From: a virus
IMG/VR virus record: IMGVR_UViG_3300036944_000273
Coordinates: 1 to 64,000 of that record
DNA: 64,000 nt
Direction: 5' to 3' (one strand)
Shown: positions 18,762 to 29,900 of the stretch, piece after piece
How the letters are laid out: the number at the start of each line of letters is the position of its first letter
How positions within the stretch are numbered: the stretch's first letter is position 1
The notes under the pieces: model-generated
Seen by the model: the letters and a program-made list of their open reading frames with translations, nothing else
Databases searched by the model: none
What the model was told of the DNA's origin: nothing
Program-made: the position numbers and the translations under genes

Positions 18762-19694
18762 ATGAATCTAAGATTTGTATCTGCCCAACCTGCCATAAAG
18801 TATTACACGTGGCAGGTTGAGACTATGCTTAACAATTTTGCTGAGATGGGAATCAATCTCAACAATGTTGATGTTGTCTGCTGTAAGGAAGACTCAACAG
18901 TTCCAGAAGACTGGTCTAAACTTGCTAACAGATATCCTGCAAGATTTTTCTTTTATGAAGATACCCGTGAAACTAAAGGGTATATTTCATCAATCAGGCC
19001 CAATATATTGAAGCAACATTGGACTGCTCATCCTGAGTTAGAGCAAGAAGCAATTTTTTATCATGATTGCGATATTGTATTTACTCGTCCAATAAATTGG
19101 ATTTACAATTACGTTGAAGATAATGAGTGGTATGGATCTGATACACGTTGGTATATTGGACATGATTATATTATATCAAAAGGTGAAGATGTATTAGATG
19201 CAATGTGTGAAATTGCTAATATCAATAAATCGATTGTTAAAGAGAATGAATTGAATTCTATTGGTGCTCAATACCTAATGAAGGGATTAACATATGATTT
19301 TTGGAATAACGTAGAACACATTTCAGAAAAATTATTTGTTGATATAACCAATTTAAATAATCAAAAAAAGATACAAGACCCTAAGCATCATGAGTTACAA
19401 ATATGGTGTGCGGATATGTGGGCTGTTCTTTGGGAAGGATGGAAGAGAGGATACAAAACACACTGCGAAGATGATTTTCAATTTTGTTGGGCTACTACTC
19501 AAGAGTCTGATTGGTTTAAGTTTAATATATTTCATAATGCTGGAGTAGTCTCTTCTAAAGAAGGATTATTTTATAAAGGCGAATATGCAAATGACCTGCC
19601 GTATAATAAACCATTAAATATAAAAGAAAATACAGCAAGTTGGCACTATTGGAATGAAATACAAAAGACAGCTAAAAAAAGTTGCTTAATATGA
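18762..19694 (+). CDS. Glycosyltransferase-like protein (GT-A, DxD)
   Basis: The protein has 310 aa. IFYHDCDIVFTRP near 105-117 is a DxD-type nucleotide-sugar site following a Rossmann-like N-terminal half, and WYGSDTRWYIG follows it. This fits GT-A glycosyltransferases that move a sugar from a nucleotide donor. It lies 18 bases after the giant tail gene and overlaps the next glycosyltransferase by ATGA. The likely target is the phage's own poly-Thr tail protein or a host glycan. The exact family is not determined. Confidence 0.65.
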   Translation: MNLRFVSAQPAIKYYTWQVETMLNNFAEMGINLNNVDVVCCKEDSTVPEDWSKLANRYPARFFFYEDTRETKGYISSIRPNILKQHWTAHPELEQEAIFYHDCDIVFTRPINWIYNYVEDNEWYGSDTRWYIGHDYIISKGEDVLDAMCEIANINKSIVKENELNSIGAQYLMKGLTYDFWNNVEHISEKLFVDITNLNNQKKIQDPKHHELQIWCADMWAVLWEGWKRGYKTHCEDDFQFCWATTQESDWFKFNIFHNAGVVSSKEGLFYKGEYANDLPYNKPLNIKENTASWHYWNEIQKTAKKSCLI

Positions 19695-20485
19695 ATAAGG
19701 TAAGTTTTGTATGCACAACCTTTAGAAGATTCACATGCGTAAAAAGAATATTAGCTCAGTTTGATGCACAGACATATCCTAACAAGGAGTTAATTATATT
19801 TAATACTGATGAAGAGTATCCTTATGTATTGGCTGAGGAAAGGGATGATGTTATAATAGTAAACAATGGTATTGATTACCAAACTGGTTTACCATATACT
19901 AATAGAGGATATATTTGCAGAGATGCTATTACACATGCTACAGGTTATTACTTTATGTTGGCGGATGACGATGATATTTATTTGCCTTGGCATTTGCAAC
20001 AAGCAGTAGAAGGAATTGAAGAGTTAGGAACAGATGCTTGGAAGCCAGAGAAGTCATTCTTTGCTACGTCTCATAAATTAGAGCTTGCTATGAATATTAT
20101 GGAAGCTTCAGTAATTGTAAAGATGGATAGAATAAGAGAGATTGGATTTAGATCTGACTTAACTGGATACGAAGGTTTAAGTTGGTATACTAAACTAAGA
20201 GATGAAGGCCATATAGATGAGCATAATAAAAAATACATTCCATCTTATTGCTTTAATTGGTCTGATCCAATAGAAGTAGCTGGACATAAGCAAAGTGGCG
20301 ATATTAATAATCCTAATAATTTTGAAGAACACAAAAAGAAAAGTTTAGATGTGGCTGATAAGCCTCTTGTTTTAATACACAGAAACGAATTATTTAATAT
20401 TTACGATAATTATTATAAATTTATATTTAACAATATAGAATTATTTGACAAAGAGTTACTTGAAAAGTATATTTTATTAAAATGA
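19691..20485 (+). CDS. Family 2 glycosyltransferase
   Basis: The protein has 264 aa. The N-terminus, VSFVCTTFRRFTCVKRIL then PNKELIIFNTDE, is the classic GT2 donor-binding fold. FMLADDDDIYLPWHL near 94-108 carries the DxD metal site, and a conserved Trp lies in GLSWYTKLRDEG. The ATG at 19691 is chosen because it makes an ATGA overlap with the upstream gene, so the two are coupled. It is placed in the tail cluster, which is unusual for a host-range or DNA-modification enzyme and suggests virion glycosylation. Confidence 0.8.
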   Translation: MNKVSFVCTTFRRFTCVKRILAQFDAQTYPNKELIIFNTDEEYPYVLAEERDDVIIVNNGIDYQTGLPYTNRGYICRDAITHATGYYFMLADDDDIYLPWHLQQAVEGIEELGTDAWKPEKSFFATSHKLELAMNIMEASVIVKMDRIREIGFRSDLTGYEGLSWYTKLRDEGHIDEHNKKYIPSYCFNWSDPIEVAGHKQSGDINNPNNFEEHKKKSLDVADKPLVLIHRNELFNIYDNYYKFIFNNIELFDKELLEKYILLK

Positions 20486-20492
20486 TAATGTG

Positions 20493-20500
20493 TAAATTTG
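20493..20500 (+). promoter_or_regulatory. -7 box TAAATTTG, leaderless candidate
   Basis: The sequence matches TAnnTTTG and lies 7 bases before the ATG at 20508, so little or no 5' leader would be made. Confidence 0.5.
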
Positions 20501-20507
20501 TAAATAT

Positions 20508-21233
20508 ATGGCTAACTACACAATTACATATTCTCCGAAAGATAATGGATGGACTTCGTACCATTCTTATTATCCGGATTGGATGGTTACAATGAATAAC
20601 TCTCTTTATACATTTAAGGGAGGAAATTTGTATAAGCATTATAGTAATGAAACACGTAATAGTTATTATGGAGTTTTATATCCATCTACAATAACTACTA
20701 TATTTAATAACGAGCCTTCTCAAACTAAGCAATTTAAAACTATTGCTACTAACTCAACTACTGCCTGGGAAACAGCTGTGCTATCTGATCAAGGTGAGGG
20801 CTATATTAATTCTGATTACTATGCATTAAAAGAAGGTACATGGTACGCTTATATCAGAAGAAATCCTGATGATAACAGTTTGGCTATGATTTCAGCTCAA
20901 GGCGTAGGTAATGTTACAGCTTACGCATCTAACGTACTTACATTTGCATTTAATATTGGTGATATTGTCAGTGATGGCGATAGTTTATATATGTTAAATG
21001 GAGCTAATATTCAGTTTTGCGGTGTTATAACAGCTCACACAGATAATACAATAACTATTAATAGAACAGGAGCAATTCCAATTAATGGCAGCTTTATTCT
21101 TTATCTTAAGAGCAGCGTTGCTGAGTCAACTCCAACAAGAGGAACATACCTTGAGGTGCAGTTTACTAATAATGATACAGAGTATACCGAAATGTACATG
21201 ACTTCATCTGAGGTATTCAAATCATATTCTTAA
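20508..21233 (+). CDS. Tail structural protein
   Basis: The protein has 241 aa, all beta-type and rich in Tyr, Thr, Ser and Asn. It starts with DNGWTSYHSYYPDWMVTMNN and YTFKGGNLYKH, a pattern that recalls tail-tube or stabilisation proteins of podoviruses. It has no signal peptide or enzyme motif. It is flanked by two promoter boxes and lies between the glycosyltransferases and the GNAT gene. The exact structural role is not known. Confidence 0.65.
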   Translation: MANYTITYSPKDNGWTSYHSYYPDWMVTMNNSLYTFKGGNLYKHYSNETRNSYYGVLYPSTITTIFNNEPSQTKQFKTIATNSTTAWETAVLSDQGEGYINSDYYALKEGTWYAYIRRNPDDNSLAMISAQGVGNVTAYASNVLTFAFNIGDIVSDGDSLYMLNGANIQFCGVITAHTDNTITINRTGAIPINGSFILYLKSSVAESTPTRGTYLEVQFTNNDTEYTEMYMTSSEVFKSYS

Positions 21234-21239
21234 TATAAC

Positions 21240-21247
21240 TATCTTTG
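21240..21247 (+). promoter_or_regulatory. -7 box TATCTTTG 3 bases before ATG
   Basis: The sequence matches TAnnTTTG. With only CAA between the box and the ATG at 21251, the transcript should be leaderless or start inside the gene. Confidence 0.5.
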
Positions 21248-21250
21248 CAA

Positions 21251-21658
21251 ATGAAATTTAATATTAGGTTGCTTAACGACAGCGACTATGATAATACAAT
21301 AGCTGGATGGTGGAAAGATTGGGGGGGGCAAGCACCGCCAAAAGATTCATTACCATTAGATGGTACCGGTGGATTTATGGTGTCAAAGGGTTATGTAGAT
21401 ATTTGTGCAGGATTTGCATACTTTACAAACTCTGGAATTGCCTTTTGTGAATTTGTAGTGTCCAACTTTAATTATAGAGAAGAAGATAGAAAACAAGCGA
21501 TTGAAACTCTTATAAATACTATTAGCGAAGCTAGTAAAAATGCAGGATACAAATATATGTGGGTGTCTTCATTTAATAAAAATTTAGTTAAGAGATACGA
21601 GGCTTGTGGTTATATTAAAACGCAAGAAGATTGCGTAGAAATGATTAAAAAACTATAA
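21251..21658 (+). CDS. GNAT-type acetyltransferase with G8 tract
   Basis: The protein has 135 aa. It shows the GNAT layout: IRLLNDSDYDN start, CAGFAYFTNS and AFCEFVVSNF strands, REEDRKQAIETLI helix, and SSFNKNLVKRYEACGY end. It would transfer an acyl group from acyl-CoA; the substrate is unknown. The ATG at 21251 is preferred over a TTG six bases upstream. Eight Gs in a row (21321-21328) lie in the WGGQ codons, so a one-base slip would break the gene after 25 residues. GNAT genes are often found among tail genes in phages. Confidence 0.7.
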   Translation: MKFNIRLLNDSDYDNTIAGWWKDWGGQAPPKDSLPLDGTGGFMVSKGYVDICAGFAYFTNSGIAFCEFVVSNFNYREEDRKQAIETLINTISEASKNAGYKYMWVSSFNKNLVKRYEACGYIKTQEDCVEMIKKL

Positions 21659-21659
21659 C

Positions 21660-22478
21660 ATGGGAGTAGAAACAGCAATCGCTTTAGCCGGACTTGGTAT
21701 CTCAGCATACCAGGGATTTAAAGGTGCTCAAGCAGAATCGGCAGCTAATGAGGCTGCTGCTCAGGCAGCAAGTGACGCAAAAAGAATTTCAGAACAAGAT
21801 AAGTTTGCTTCACTAAAAGTTCCAACATTGGGTGCTGAATTAGCACAGCAAAACATTCAAGCTCAACAGGCTAGTACTTTGAGAGCATTACAAGAATCAG
21901 GTGCAGCTGGAGTACTTGGAGGCTTGACAGGATTAGGTCAACAATCTCAAGCTCAAAACTTGCAATTGGCTGCACAAGCTGACCAAATGCAGTATCAAAG
22001 AGACGCTGCTTTAGCACAGAATGCTCAACAAATTGAGCAAGGTCGTATGCAGCGTGAGTTTGCTATGAACCAATCTAAATTAGCTGGTGCTCAATCAGCT
22101 GCAGCAGAAGGGAGACAACAACAGAATATGGCAATTCAAGGCGGCTTAAGTGCTTTATCTAATGCTGCCTCTTTAAAAGCTTATACGGATGTTAATACAC
22201 CTCAGCCGCCAATGATTATTAATGAAAAATTAAATGGTAAAGGTCAGGTTCCGGTTTCTTCTAATATACAACCAGCGTCTAATGCATTTGCTGCTCAAAT
22301 AACTTCAATGAGACCTCAAAATATTCAGATAAATAACCCAGCATTAAATCAAATTAAGGGGAATAGTTTATCAAGTATTCCAGGATCCGGTGTTCAAGTA
22401 TTAACTCCTATGGATTGGATGTCAGCACCAAATTCTCCATACAATTGGATGTATGGTAACGTAACAACAGGAAAATAA
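21660..22478 (+). CDS. Internal virion protein (T7 gp14-like role)
   Basis: The protein has 272 aa. A short hydrophobic start (AIALAGLGISAYQGFKG) is followed by about 150 residues of Ala/Gln-rich helix, then a Pro/Asn-rich tail. This is the usual look of the smallest podovirus ejection protein, which makes the outer-membrane pore. It is the first of three consecutive genes of rising size (272, 497 and 3148 aa), like T7 gp14, gp15 and gp16. The role is inferred from layout. Confidence 0.65.
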   Translation: MGVETAIALAGLGISAYQGFKGAQAESAANEAAAQAASDAKRISEQDKFASLKVPTLGAELAQQNIQAQQASTLRALQESGAAGVLGGLTGLGQQSQAQNLQLAAQADQMQYQRDAALAQNAQQIEQGRMQREFAMNQSKLAGAQSAAAEGRQQQNMAIQGGLSALSNAASLKAYTDVNTPQPPMIINEKLNGKGQVPVSSNIQPASNAFAAQITSMRPQNIQINNPALNQIKGNSLSSIPGSGVQVLTPMDWMSAPNSPYNWMYGNVTTGK

Positions 22479-22485
22479 TAATAAT

Positions 22486-23979
22486 ATGGCAGAATACGCA
22501 GGATATGTTGCATCGCCCCCTATAAACTACGGAGAGATATCTGACGGATTGGTTAGTAATATTATTGCTATTGACCAAGCAAAAAGAGAACAAGATAGAA
22601 AGACGCAAGAATCTTTTGATAAATATTTTGATGAGAACGTAAAGACTATAAAAGATTTTGAATATTCTAAAAGTCCTACGTTTAATAGTAAGGTTGTGCC
22701 TCTTGCCGATCAATATAAAAAGGTTATTTATAATGCAAAGAAAACTGGATCAAAGCAACAAGTTGGTTTAGTTACATCAAATGCAAAGACTAGCATTAAC
22801 AACATCAATCAAGCTATGAAATCTATTAGCGATAATGTTGGTATTATTGAAAAAACTACCTTGGAGGGCAAAAACTCTGCAATGGGAAATGTTTATTCAG
22901 ATTATTATGCAGATATTGTTAGCCCTAATAATGGTGAATTTACTGTTTTAGATGACGGAACAACAGCATATACTTTATACAATAAAGATGGCAAGATTGA
23001 GTCAACTAATAGTATGTTTGATCCTGCTACATTGACAAAACCTGCTCCTTTTCTTGATGCTCCTGTAGATTATGAAAAGAATTTAACTGATTGGGTAGCA
23101 AGTATTGGCACAGTTCAAGATGAGCAAGGACGTATTACTACAGTTAGCCCTGCATTAAATCCAGCGTTTGGTAATGCTAAACAAACAAAGATTGCAGAAT
23201 TAACATCTACTCCGAGAAATGCCGCACGTTTTTTATCATCTGTTGCGGGATATAAAGGATTTAAAAATGAAGAATCAAGACAAGAATTAATTGCAAGTGG
23301 AGTTCCCAAAGAAAAGTTAATTCAAGTATCATTGGTTGATGGTATCCCTCAGCCCATTTTAACTGACACACAAAAGAAGGCTGCAAAGGCAATTGCAGCT
23401 CAACAAATTGACCAACGTGTTGGTATTAAAAAGATGGAAGATGAGGAGCCAAGAGATCCTTTTGCATATTATGATTACAAAAAACAACAAGAGGACGCTG
23501 CAAAAATGGCTCCTAAAATAAAAGCTGTTAAAAATGCTGAGGCAATTTATAATGCTTTTAGAACTGCAGGTGAAGCCGGAAAGATGGGTCAAATTCCCGA
23601 ATTCTCTCCATTAAAAGAAGCAGGCCGATTAAAAGGATGGACTAATTTATCGGTATCAAATGTTGGAGGTGAAGTGGTTGTGTATGGAAAGGCTAAAGGT
23701 GCTAAAAAATCATCTGATTTAAAAGAACTAGCTAGATTAAGTTCTCCTGGCGAAGTTTATGCATTCTTAACTGGTAAAGAAAATATTATTGATGCAAAAT
23801 CTGATTTTGATGTAACAAAAGATTATATGCAATATAATCAACCATCTGAACCTGAGAAACAACAGGAAAATGTTGTAACTTTATCCCAAATTAAGTCACT
23901 AAGCACTCAGCAAAGAGGTGGACTTAACGAGCAGGAGTATGCTGCGTTCTTAAAAAGTCAAGGTTATACAGTAAAATAG
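22486..23979 (+). CDS. Internal virion protein (T7 gp15-like role)
   Basis: The protein has 497 aa and is helical, with no signal peptide and no enzyme motif. It lies 7 bases after the gp14-like gene and 6 before the giant ejection protein. The C-terminus (LNEQEYAAFLKSQGYTVK) looks like a small helical domain. It is probably the middle part of the periplasmic DNA tube. The evidence is context only. Confidence 0.6.
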   Translation: MAEYAGYVASPPINYGEISDGLVSNIIAIDQAKREQDRKTQESFDKYFDENVKTIKDFEYSKSPTFNSKVVPLADQYKKVIYNAKKTGSKQQVGLVTSNAKTSINNINQAMKSISDNVGIIEKTTLEGKNSAMGNVYSDYYADIVSPNNGEFTVLDDGTTAYTLYNKDGKIESTNSMFDPATLTKPAPFLDAPVDYEKNLTDWVASIGTVQDEQGRITTVSPALNPAFGNAKQTKIAELTSTPRNAARFLSSVAGYKGFKNEESRQELIASGVPKEKLIQVSLVDGIPQPILTDTQKKAAKAIAAQQIDQRVGIKKMEDEEPRDPFAYYDYKKQQEDAAKMAPKIKAVKNAEAIYNAFRTAGEAGKMGQIPEFSPLKEAGRLKGWTNLSVSNVGGEVVVYGKAKGAKKSSDLKELARLSSPGEVYAFLTGKENIIDAKSDFDVTKDYMQYNQPSEPEKQQENVVTLSQIKSLSTQQRGGLNEQEYAAFLKSQGYTVK

Positions 23980-23985
23980 CAAAAG

Positions 23986-26900
23986 ATGTCAGATCAAATA
24001 CCTCAATTACCAGTACCTTCAGCCGAAGAAATTAAAAAGTTTAAAGCTAAAGTGCCATCGGTAGGGGTTTCAGGTGGAACGGGTTTACCTATTCCATCAT
24101 CCGAGGATATAAAAAAATTCAAGGCACCTGTAGTTGAAAAAAAAAAGCCTATGGCTTCTCCTTCAGTTTTGGAGAAACCAGCTGCTTCATCGGTTGCCGG
24201 ATTACGTCCAATGGCACCTTTATCGGTATCTACTTCAACTAAAAAGCCTGAGCAATTAGTTGCACCAACACCTGTCGCTAAACCAGTTCAAGCACCCACA
24301 CAAAACGTGAGTGTGACTGGCAGCCAAGGCAAGCTTTTAATTCCTGATCCAATCCAAAAGGTGCCAGCTGTTAAAGAAACAGTTACATCTTTTAAGAAAG
24401 TACCTGTATTTAAATCAGATAAAGACTTAGCTTTGAATCCAGAGCTAATGCTTAAGGCTATCTTTAAAAATGAGCAGGGTACACTAGGCAAGACGACAAG
24501 CGTAAAAGCTTCAGGCGGTATGCGTAACACGGCATCTGGTACATATCAGATGACTGATGAAACCAAGAGAGACGTATACAATAGAAACAAAGAATTTCAA
24601 AACCAATTCGGTAATTATAATTCATTCTTAAAAGAGTTTAACAAGAACCCTTCATTGGAATTTGAGGCTGCGTTGAGCCACATGACTGACTTGGTTAAGC
24701 AGTACGGCAAGTATGCTATGGCTGCTTGGTACTCACCTAGCCATGCTGCTCAAGCGGCAAATGGTAATGTGCGTGCACTAAATACTGTACCAAGAAAAGA
24801 TGCTGGAAATAAAATGACCGTTAAGGCATATTATGACAATGCAATCAATGAGTACAAAAGATTATCCAAAGGCTTTAAAGGAGAGAAAGACTTTGTTAAA
24901 GTTCCTGTAAAAACAGAAGTTATCAAACAACCTGCGGTGAACGTGCCTTCTCTTGAGAAGTTTAACGTGTTAAACCCTAACTGGTATGGTGGGCCTGTAA
25001 CTAATGAAGCAAAGCCTGCTGTTGCACCTAAGAAAGTTGGGGCAATCGAAGATATCAATAACAGATTCTTGTCTTCTGCTTCTAATCTTGCTAGTGGTAT
25101 TGCTGGCTTGCCTAATGCTGCTAACAAAGCAGGGTTAATGATGACTGCCAAACTTCTTGGCATTGACGATGAGTATAATGCTCTACCTGTTCAAGCAAAA
25201 AAAGAAGTTGACGCAGTCGTGTCAAATATTGCACAAAAGGGGGGCGTTCCCTCAGGAGTTGTTTCTAGCCAAGTACAAGATTATTTTATTAGAAAGAGCG
25301 ATGAGTTTCTTGAGAATACAAATAAGTCTGATAAATATATTAATGAAAGATTTGGGGATTTCTTTAAAGCACCATCTGTAGATAAAGCTACTGATTTGTT
25401 TCTTGAGATTCCTAGAGGTTTTGCTGGTAGCTTGCCGTACATGATAAACCCATTACTTGGGGCTATCAGTGCTGGTAGCGAGCAGTACAATAAAGATATA
25501 AAAGAAGCAGATGGCAAGTTAGGTTGGGGGCAATTAGTTAACGCTGGTGTTACTGGTGTCAGCGAATATTATATTGAGAAAATTACAAAGGGTATTTTAA
25601 ACCGTTCAGTTGCAAGTGCTATTGGTGTCCCAAAAGTTGCTAAAGAATTAGCTGATGGATTTGTTAAGTCTGTGTTGAAAGACGTTGGAATGGAGTCAGC
25701 CGGTGAAGGATTAACTCAATTGATTCAGTCAGTGAGTAATGATATCACAAAGGGCAACGAGATTGACTGGGTAAAGACTGCTAATGAAACACTCGATGCA
25801 GCTATAACTGGTGCTGGTATTGCTGGCGGCATGAGAACAACTGGTGCTGGTATTGGATACCTAGCCAAGAAAGTTATGCCTCCATCTGAAAAGAATGAGA
25901 TTGATCGTAACACTAGAGCTATCATGGACCTCAATAGCAAAAAAGGTCCTGACAATTCACCTGAGGTGAATGCTGTTATCGATAGCAGAGTAAAAGAATT
26001 AGACGATGTCAATAAGAATATTATCAATACTAACATTGATAAAGTTAAGTCTATGTCAGACGATCAACTTAAAGAGATCGTAAACATCGATAAAGGTATT
26101 AGTGATATTTATACACAGCGTGATGCTGTTGTTTCTAATGAAAATCTTAACGATGAAGAAAAACAATCATTGTTAGATTATTTAAAATCCAGAGCTACAA
26201 AATTAAACGAACAAAAAGATGCCATTCAAAAGCAAACAACAAGTGAAGTTCCTATTCAGCCAGAAGCCGGAGCTGGCGTCCAAGTGGCGGAAGGAGAATC
26301 CCAAGCAAAACCTCAAGTCGCTGCCAAAGAAGGTCAAGAAGTAGTAGACATTACAGCCAGTATACCTAAGCAAGATTTGCCTAAGGTGATGGACTTGGTT
26401 GGCAAAATTGAGAAAGGCGAGCAAGCGTCTTCTCCTGAAGACTTGCAGACACAGCAGAACTATGCCAAGGAAGTGGAAGCACTTCTAGCTAAACGTGCTG
26501 CTGATGTTAAAGCTGTGGAGTATAGCTTTGATGTTAATACTCCTACTAAATTTAACGAATCAGAAATGCCTGAGGTGTCAGTTGATAACATCGACTGGGA
26601 AGCAAGCGGTATGGGTAATGTGTATGATGCAATCGACTCATATGGTGGCATCAATGATATCACAGTTGTTGACGTTCGTGGCAAGAATGCAGATGGATTG
26701 TATGAGGCAAAAGTTCGCGTTAAAGGACAAGATGTGTCTCGCGAAGGTGTTGTTTTACTTAAGGATCCGAACGCTCAACAGAAGCCACGTGTGGCTCGCA
26801 AAAAGAACGTATCGCCTGAGTTCTTGGCAGTAGAAAAAGTATTGTCAGACAATGGCGTGTATCCTTCATTTGATAACGTAGAAGAAATTGTTAAGATTAC

Positions 26901-29900
26901 TAAAGGTAAGGCTGGCAACATTACTCAGCAAGACGTTCAAGATGTAGTTAAGGTATATAATAAGAAAGCAAAAGCAATTGCTGATGCATTTAATAAACAA
27001 AAGCCAAATGAAAATATACAAGCTAAAAAGCCTAGAGCCGATGTCGCTGCCGAGGAAACTACGCAGGGGACACAACCTGAAGCTGGAGCAACTGAGCAGC
27101 CTGCACAAGCTATTAGTAAAAGGCAAGAAATCAAAAGCTCTCTCGAAAACCTTAAAGATGTCGGCCTCCTAAGGTCAGCTATAACTGGCAAGAAAGATAT
27201 ATCTCAAGGAGAGATAGATTCTCAAATGGCACTAACAGATGCCATGGCTAATGTATGGAGAGAGACAACTGGCCGTGATGACTTCTATGAAAACTTCTTT
27301 AATGACGTTAGTCAAGGAGACATAGACAGTATTATGGAGAAGGGTGGCGTATTGTTCCAAAACATAGAGCTACCACAACGTCCACTTACTCGTGTTTCGT
27401 TAGGCGTGTTTGACTTGCTTGAGTTTAAGAAGATGGAGGGTCAAGAGGTATCTATTAATTCAGTTAAAGACTTAGCTAGAACAAGAGGCAAGCAAATCGA
27501 GAAAGATTTAATGCAGACTGTTCTTGACTACGATAAATATAAGGAAGCTAAAAAGATTTCATACGACGAGTTTAAGAGCGACGTAGAGATGCAAGTAATG
27601 AAGCTTGAGAAGATTGTAACTTCTTCTTATGCTTCATATGGTGCTGACAATCTTGGAGATGATGGTGTATATGGTGATGCAAATACTATTATATACAATA
27701 GTCCAATAGATCATGGTGAGTATGGCCACTTTAGAGGAGACTTTAAATATAGTGGTATTAAAAAAAATATAAGCGATTTTGATAATACTGAATGGGAAAT
27801 AAAACAAATCCCAGGAACTGATCAATATGTAGCTGTTGATAAGTCAATGCCTGATAATGTTTCTCAAGATCAATTATCAAACTATATTGGTACAGCAGGG
27901 AATAAGGAGTCTGTTGAAAGATGGGTGAGTCAACGTAACTTATGGCAAATGACAAATGAGCAGGCACGTCAAGGAGACGTGAACGTAGGCTTATTTGGTC
28001 ATACACGTGTTTGGTATGACGAAGGCAATCCATATTACTTAGCTGAACTTCAAAGTGATTACTTCCAAAAGAACGACCCAAATGATTTGTATGCTAGTCA
28101 GGTAGATAGAGAAGAAGGAATAGATTATGCGTATGAAAAATATAATAAAGAACATCGTCCTGAAGTTTTAAAAGAAATAAAAAAGGCATTAAATGTAAAA
28201 ATAGAAATTGAAAATAGGGGTAAAGGTGAAGAAAAGTATTCTTGGGCAAAAGCATATGTATACAAGGATAATGGCGATAAATTAATAGAATCTCCAGTAT
28301 ATGAGCAATTGAGAGCTGATGGAGGTAGTATGGATAACGAAGATTGGGATGAATTTTTACTTAATGAAGTTGGTGGTACTTTGTTATTGCAACGGCCATT
28401 TAACAGCGAAAAAACCAAAAAAGAGATTGAGGAATTATTAAATAATGATCCAGAATCGTTGCGTACTATTGGATATAGATATAAAAGTTTAGATAAAACT
28501 TATACGGAAGCTAAATATGAATTAATTCAACAATACAGAAACGAGTACACTAAAAACGAAATAGAAAAAATTAAGAACTCTGAGAAGGGCGTATCAATGC
28601 TTAAGCAATTTGTGGCATCTCAGAAAGTTCATGAGCTTAGATTACTTCGTGAGTCATTCCGTAACGCTGCACAAGAAGGAGCTGAGACTTTACGTTTCCC
28701 TACACCTTTTACACTTGCTGTAATTGAAGGTTATGTGAATAAGCCAGGAGAAAATGGAGCTCCGTATGAAATTGTTTCTGGGAATAGCGACAGATTATAC
28801 CAAGGCGACATCATTGATTATGGTGGGACTGAGATGGTTGTTGTGGGTCAAGATGGGCTTAGGATAATGGTAGCACCTAGAGATGAAGTGCAGATATATG
28901 ACTACTATGATTATGTAAACAGCGAAGTAGAATATTTTTTAGATGAAACTTTATCTTATTTAAGAAGAGATTTTAATGATGTTAATAATATAACAGAATC
29001 AGATATTGAGAATTTTGATTTTGAAAATTTAGATTGGCAAGCAAGTGACACTCAAGATATATTATTAGCTGCTATTAATGATTCAGAGACAGGAATTATA
29101 TCTTTAAAAGATGTAGAAGAAAAAATTGAAGATGCAATTAGAAGCAGTTTTGATAATTTATCTGTTGGTGATTTATTTATGGGAGATGAAATATATTCAG
29201 ATGGTGATCAAACATATTACGTTATAGAAAGAAGAAACCAAGTAGAGACTTTTTATCAGCCAGATGAATATGATGACACTACTGATCCTGATCTATACGA
29301 AGCTAATCTAGGCGATGCACAAAAAACAGTTGTCAATAAGTATAAGGAGCTTAATAAGATATTTAAAAAAATGCGTCCCGATGCTGAGGTTATTACCGAT
29401 GACAACGGCATGCAATGGCTTGAGACTAAACTTACTCCTGAGGATGCCAACAACCCTCTTATTGCGTTCCAAGAAGAAGGCGGTAATATTAAAGGTGCTG
29501 TTGACTTCTCGAATGATAATAAGGCATCTGTGTACATGTTCGATGGTGCAGACATCACAACATTGGCTCACGAAATGTCAGGCCACTTGGGCCGTAGATT
29601 CTTAGAGCAACTGTCAAGTGTAGACGAAGACTTTGCTAAAGACTATGAGGCGGCAAAAGAATGGGCGGGCGTTAGAGATAATCAATGGACAATTGCTGCA
29701 GAAGAGAAATGGGCTCGTGGATTTGAGAAATACTTAAGAGATGGCAAGGCTCCAACAAAAGCCTTGAAGTCTGTGTTTGATAATCTGCGTGATTGGTTGA
29801 AGAATATCTATAAGTATATCAAAGGTAGTAGCATCGACATAGAGTTAACTCCTCAGATAACCAAAGTATTTGACAACTTGTTAGGAGCTCGTAGCGAAGA

